DNA of 42,520 nt from Oscillospiraceae bacterium (lineage in GTDB: Bacteria; Bacillota; Clostridia; Oscillospirales; Ruminococcaceae): positions 1-42,520 of the forward strand of contig JAFSCM010000030.1 of the NCBI GenBank assembly GCA_017436765.1, written 5' to 3'. The notes under the pieces were generated by a model. That model did not search any database. It was given only the letters and a program-made list of their open reading frames with translations, and was not told the origin of the DNA. Shown piece after piece: positions 40,681 to 42,520 of the stretch. Numbering within the stretch: position 1 is the first letter of the stretch; the number at the start of each line of letters is the position of its first letter. The translations under genes were made by a program, and so were the position numbers.

Positions 40681-40711
40681 AAAAATCCCTTGAGAAATCA
40701 AGGGATTTTTT
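40681..40711 (+). terminator. Intrinsic terminator of the giant gene
   Basis: AAAAATCCCTTGA (40681-40693) pairs perfectly with TCAAGGGATTTTT (40698-40710) around a GAAA tetraloop, followed by T. Confidence 0.92.
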
Positions 40712-40744
40712 GTCTGCTTATAAGATTATAAACAGGTGTTGATA

Positions 40745-40773
40745 TTGACTATGTGGTTGTAAAATAATATAAT
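40745..40773 (+). promoter_or_regulatory. Near-consensus promoter of asnS
   Basis: TTGACT (40745-40750), a 17-bp spacer and a perfect TATAAT (40768-40773). Only 45 bases separate it from the ATG, leaving no room for a T-box leader. Confidence 0.75.
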
Positions 40774-40818
40774 ATAAGTTAAGGTTTTTTAAATTATTTA
40801 TTAAAGGGACAGAAAATT

Positions 40819-42207
40819 ATGAAAAGAACAGAAATCAAACAGTTGTTTGCGAACATGCCTGCTGACGGCACAACCGTAAAGGTTGAAGGCTGGGCAAGAA
40901 CAGTTCGTGACAGCAAAAACATCGGTTTTATCGAACTCAACGACGGCAGCTGTTTCAAAGGCGTACAGATTGTTTTTGAACAGGCTAAAATCGAAAATTA
41001 TACAGAAGTTGCAAAAAGCGGTGTTGGCACAGCTTTCTCCGTAACAGGTAAGGTGGTTCTCACTCCACAGGCAAAACAGCCTCTTGAAATCAATGCTGAC
41101 ACAGTGGAAGTTATCGGTACATGTCCAAGTGACTACCCACTGCAGAAAAAACGCCATACACTTGAATATCTGCGCACAATGCCAAGCCTTCGTCCAAGAA
41201 CAAACACATTCTCTGCAGCATTCCGTGTAAGAAGTACAGCTGCATACGCAATCCACAAGTTCTTCAACGAAAACGGCTTTGTATATATGAACACACCGCT
41301 CATCACAGGCTCCGACTGTGAAGGTGCAGGTGAAATGTTCCAGGTTACAACAATGGACCTGAACAACATCCCTAAAACAGAAGACGGCAAAATCGACTTC
41401 TCCCAGGACTTCTTCGGCCGCAGCACAAACCTGACAGTTTCCGGTCAGCTTGAAGGCGAAGCTATGGCAATGGCTTTCGGCAAAATCTACACATTCGGTC
41501 CTACATTCCGTGCAGAAAACTCCAACACACCTCGTCATGCTGCAGAATTCTGGATGATGGAACCTGAAATGGCTTTTGCAGACCTGAGCGACTATATGGA
41601 CAATGCTGAAGCTATGATTAAATATGTTATCGGCTATGTTCTCGAACACTGTCCGCAGGATATCGACTTCTTCAATCAGTTTGTGGACAAAGGGCTTAAA
41701 GAAAGACTTACAAACCTTGTAAACAGCGAATTTGTTCGTCTCACATACACAAAAGCAATAGAATTGCTCGAACCTCACAATGACCAGTTCCAGTACAAAG
41801 TGGAATGGGGTACAGACCTTCAGACAGAACATGAAAGATTCCTTACAGAACAGATTTACAAAAAACCTGTTTTTGTTACAAACTATCCAAAGGAAATCAA
41901 ATCCTTCTATATGCGTCTTGATGACGACGGAAAAACAGTTGCAGCAGCAGATATGCTGGTTCCAGGTGTTGGCGAACTCTGCGGCGGCAGCCAGCGTGAA
42001 GAAAGATACGATGTTCTCCTGCAGAGAATGGAAGAATGCGGTCTCAACCGTGAAGACTATGAATGGTATCTTGACCTTCGCAAATTCGGCGGCGTAAAAC
42101 ACGCAGGCTACGGTCTTGGCTTTGAAAGACTTATTATGTACATCACAGGTATCTCCAACATCCGCGATGTAATTCCTTTCCCAAGAACAACAGGCACACT
42201 TGCTTAA
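40819..42207 (+). CDS. asnS: Asparagine--tRNA ligase
   Basis: A 462-residue class IIb aminoacyl-tRNA synthetase that charges tRNA-Asn. The N-terminal OB fold ([24 protein letters not shown]) binds the anticodon. The catalytic domain shows motif 2 ([17 protein letters not shown]) and motif 3 ([15 protein letters not shown]), and the AsnRS-type loop after [17 protein letters not shown] distinguishes it from AspRS. The length matches AsnRS (about 465). ATG 40819 has AAAGGG about 10 bases upstream. It is monocistronic, with a near-consensus promoter and a strong hairpin terminator downstream. Confidence 0.97.
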   Translation: MKRTEIKQLFANMPADGTTVKVEGWARTVRDSKNIGFIELNDGSCFKGVQIVFEQAKIENYTEVAKSGVGTAFSVTGKVVLTPQAKQPLEINADTVEVIGTCPSDYPLQKKRHTLEYLRTMPSLRPRTNTFSAAFRVRSTAAYAIHKFFNENGFVYMNTPLITGSDCEGAGEMFQVTTMDLNNIPKTEDGKIDFSQDFFGRSTNLTVSGQLEGEAMAMAFGKIYTFGPTFRAENSNTPRHAAEFWMMEPEMAFADLSDYMDNAEAMIKYVIGYVLEHCPQDIDFFNQFVDKGLKERLTNLVNSEFVRLTYTKAIELLEPHNDQFQYKVEWGTDLQTEHERFLTEQIYKKPVFVTNYPKEIKSFYMRLDDDGKTVAAADMLVPGVGELCGGSQREERYDVLLQRMEECGLNREDYEWYLDLRKFGGVKHAGYGLGFERLIMYITGISNIRDVIPFPRTTGTLA

Positions 42208-42215
42208 TAAAAGTT

Positions 42216-42448
42216 AAGGAGACAGCCAAAGCGGCATCCCGATAAGAAAACATAAATATCCGCCATATCACAGTAATGTGATATGGCGGATACATTTTTG
42301 CCTGTTTTTACAGAAAAAGTGCTGCTGCAAGGCAGAGACACGCAGCACTACTTTGTGTAATGCAGGTGACGATAACACAGCAGCAGCCTCTTTGTGTCTG
42401 AAATCAGGTTTGTGTTTTCTTGTTGGGGGGCGCCAAAGCTGTCTCCTT
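42216..42448. repeat. Inverted-repeat-bounded structured non-coding segment
   Basis: AAGGAGACAGC (42216-42226) is matched by its exact complement GCTGTCTCCTT (42438-42448), and the next bases inside also partly agree (GCG-x-C). Between them lie the asnS terminator hairpin and a second stem AGTGCTGC/GCAGCACT (42318-42325 with 42342-42349). T-rich DNA follows the right arm. It could be a small MITE-like element or a structured RNA. I see no convincing gene from 42208 to the window end; a TATAAT at 42484-42489 lacks a good -35. Confidence 0.45.
42257..42299 (+). terminator. Long perfect hairpin after asnS
   Basis: Sixteen bases at 42257-42272 pair perfectly with 42277-42292 around a GTAA loop, and CATTTTTG follows. 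It works as the asnS terminator. Confidence 0.8.
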
Positions 42449-42520
42449 TTTGTTTTGCACATATTTGGGTATTGTTTTTTGTCTATAATCACAAATGTAA
42501 TAATATGTAAAATAAGGTAA

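Noticed and set aside
40774..40818. T-box leader expected for an asparaginyl-tRNA synthetase gene
   Set aside because: The strong promoter leaves only 45 bases before the ATG, with no T-box sequence or antiterminator.
42278..42520. 80-codon open frame at the window end
   Set aside because: It starts inside the terminator hairpin and runs through structured non-coding DNA, with no ribosome binding site and no familiar protein features.

Overview
The window looks like a core chromosomal segment of a Gram-positive, spore-forming member of the Clostridia; I would guess Oscillospirales/Ruminococcaceae, but that is inference. The support is a SpoIIE phosphatase gene, the glmU-prs-pth-mfd gene order known from Firmicutes, efp followed by a CD1247-type gene, strong AGGAGG-type ribosome binding sites with several TTG/GTG starts, sigma-A promoters that very often carry an extended TGn -10, and a giant sortase-type surface protein. 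No phage, transposase, CRISPR array, rRNA or tRNA gene was seen.

Layout. 1-5,700: the 3' end of a glycogen branching enzyme with a lysine/arginine-rich tail, a GNAT acetyltransferase, a divergent DUF1538 membrane protein plus tandem PII-like pair, the BrnQ branched-chain amino acid carrier and a VanZ-like protein. 5,740-8,550: yqeG, an endonuclease IV-like TIM barrel protein, efp and a CD1247-type Cys/His/Asp-rich zinc-ribbon protein. 8,550-12,020: an sdpR-sdpI operon behind an array of ATTTAGA-N6-TCTAAAT operators, then spoIIE behind what looks like a Spo0A-type promoter. 12,037-18,840 (minus strand): DUF1904, then a surface-glycan operon (capE-capF-acetyltransferase-capG/wecB-wbuB-GT2-DUF2304). 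It fits UDP-N-acetyl-L-fucosamine synthesis and transfer; its wbuB-like transferase is cut by an in-frame amber codon.

19,067-29,626: pepT, an unknown membrane protein, then a housekeeping run of a GlmU acetyltransferase domain without its uridylyltransferase half, prs, pth, mfd, a PrsA-like lipoprotein, a thioredoxin-reductase-like flavoprotein without recognisable NADPH motifs, and DUF1653. 29,627-30,020: a nested-stem terminator, a strong promoter and a structured 5' leader. 30,021-40,640: one 3,539-residue surface protein with a signal peptide, a von Willebrand A domain with a MIDAS, two Cna-B-like segments, 16 tandem pilin-type isopeptide domains (every one keeps a Lys, Glu and Asn at the expected places), a proline-rich stalk, a degenerate VVETG sorting signal, a membrane anchor and a basic tail. 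40,819-42,207: asnS, followed by a structured non-coding stretch to the window end.

The most notable items are the 16-domain isopeptide chain with its structured leader and atypical sorting signal, the amber-interrupted FucNAc transferase, the headless GlmU in the normal glmU position, the SdpR operator array, the 21-bp-spacer spoIIE promoter built on a terminator hairpin, and a CTG start codon for the DUF1538 gene. All assignments come from reading the sequence and recalling family motifs; no database search was possible.
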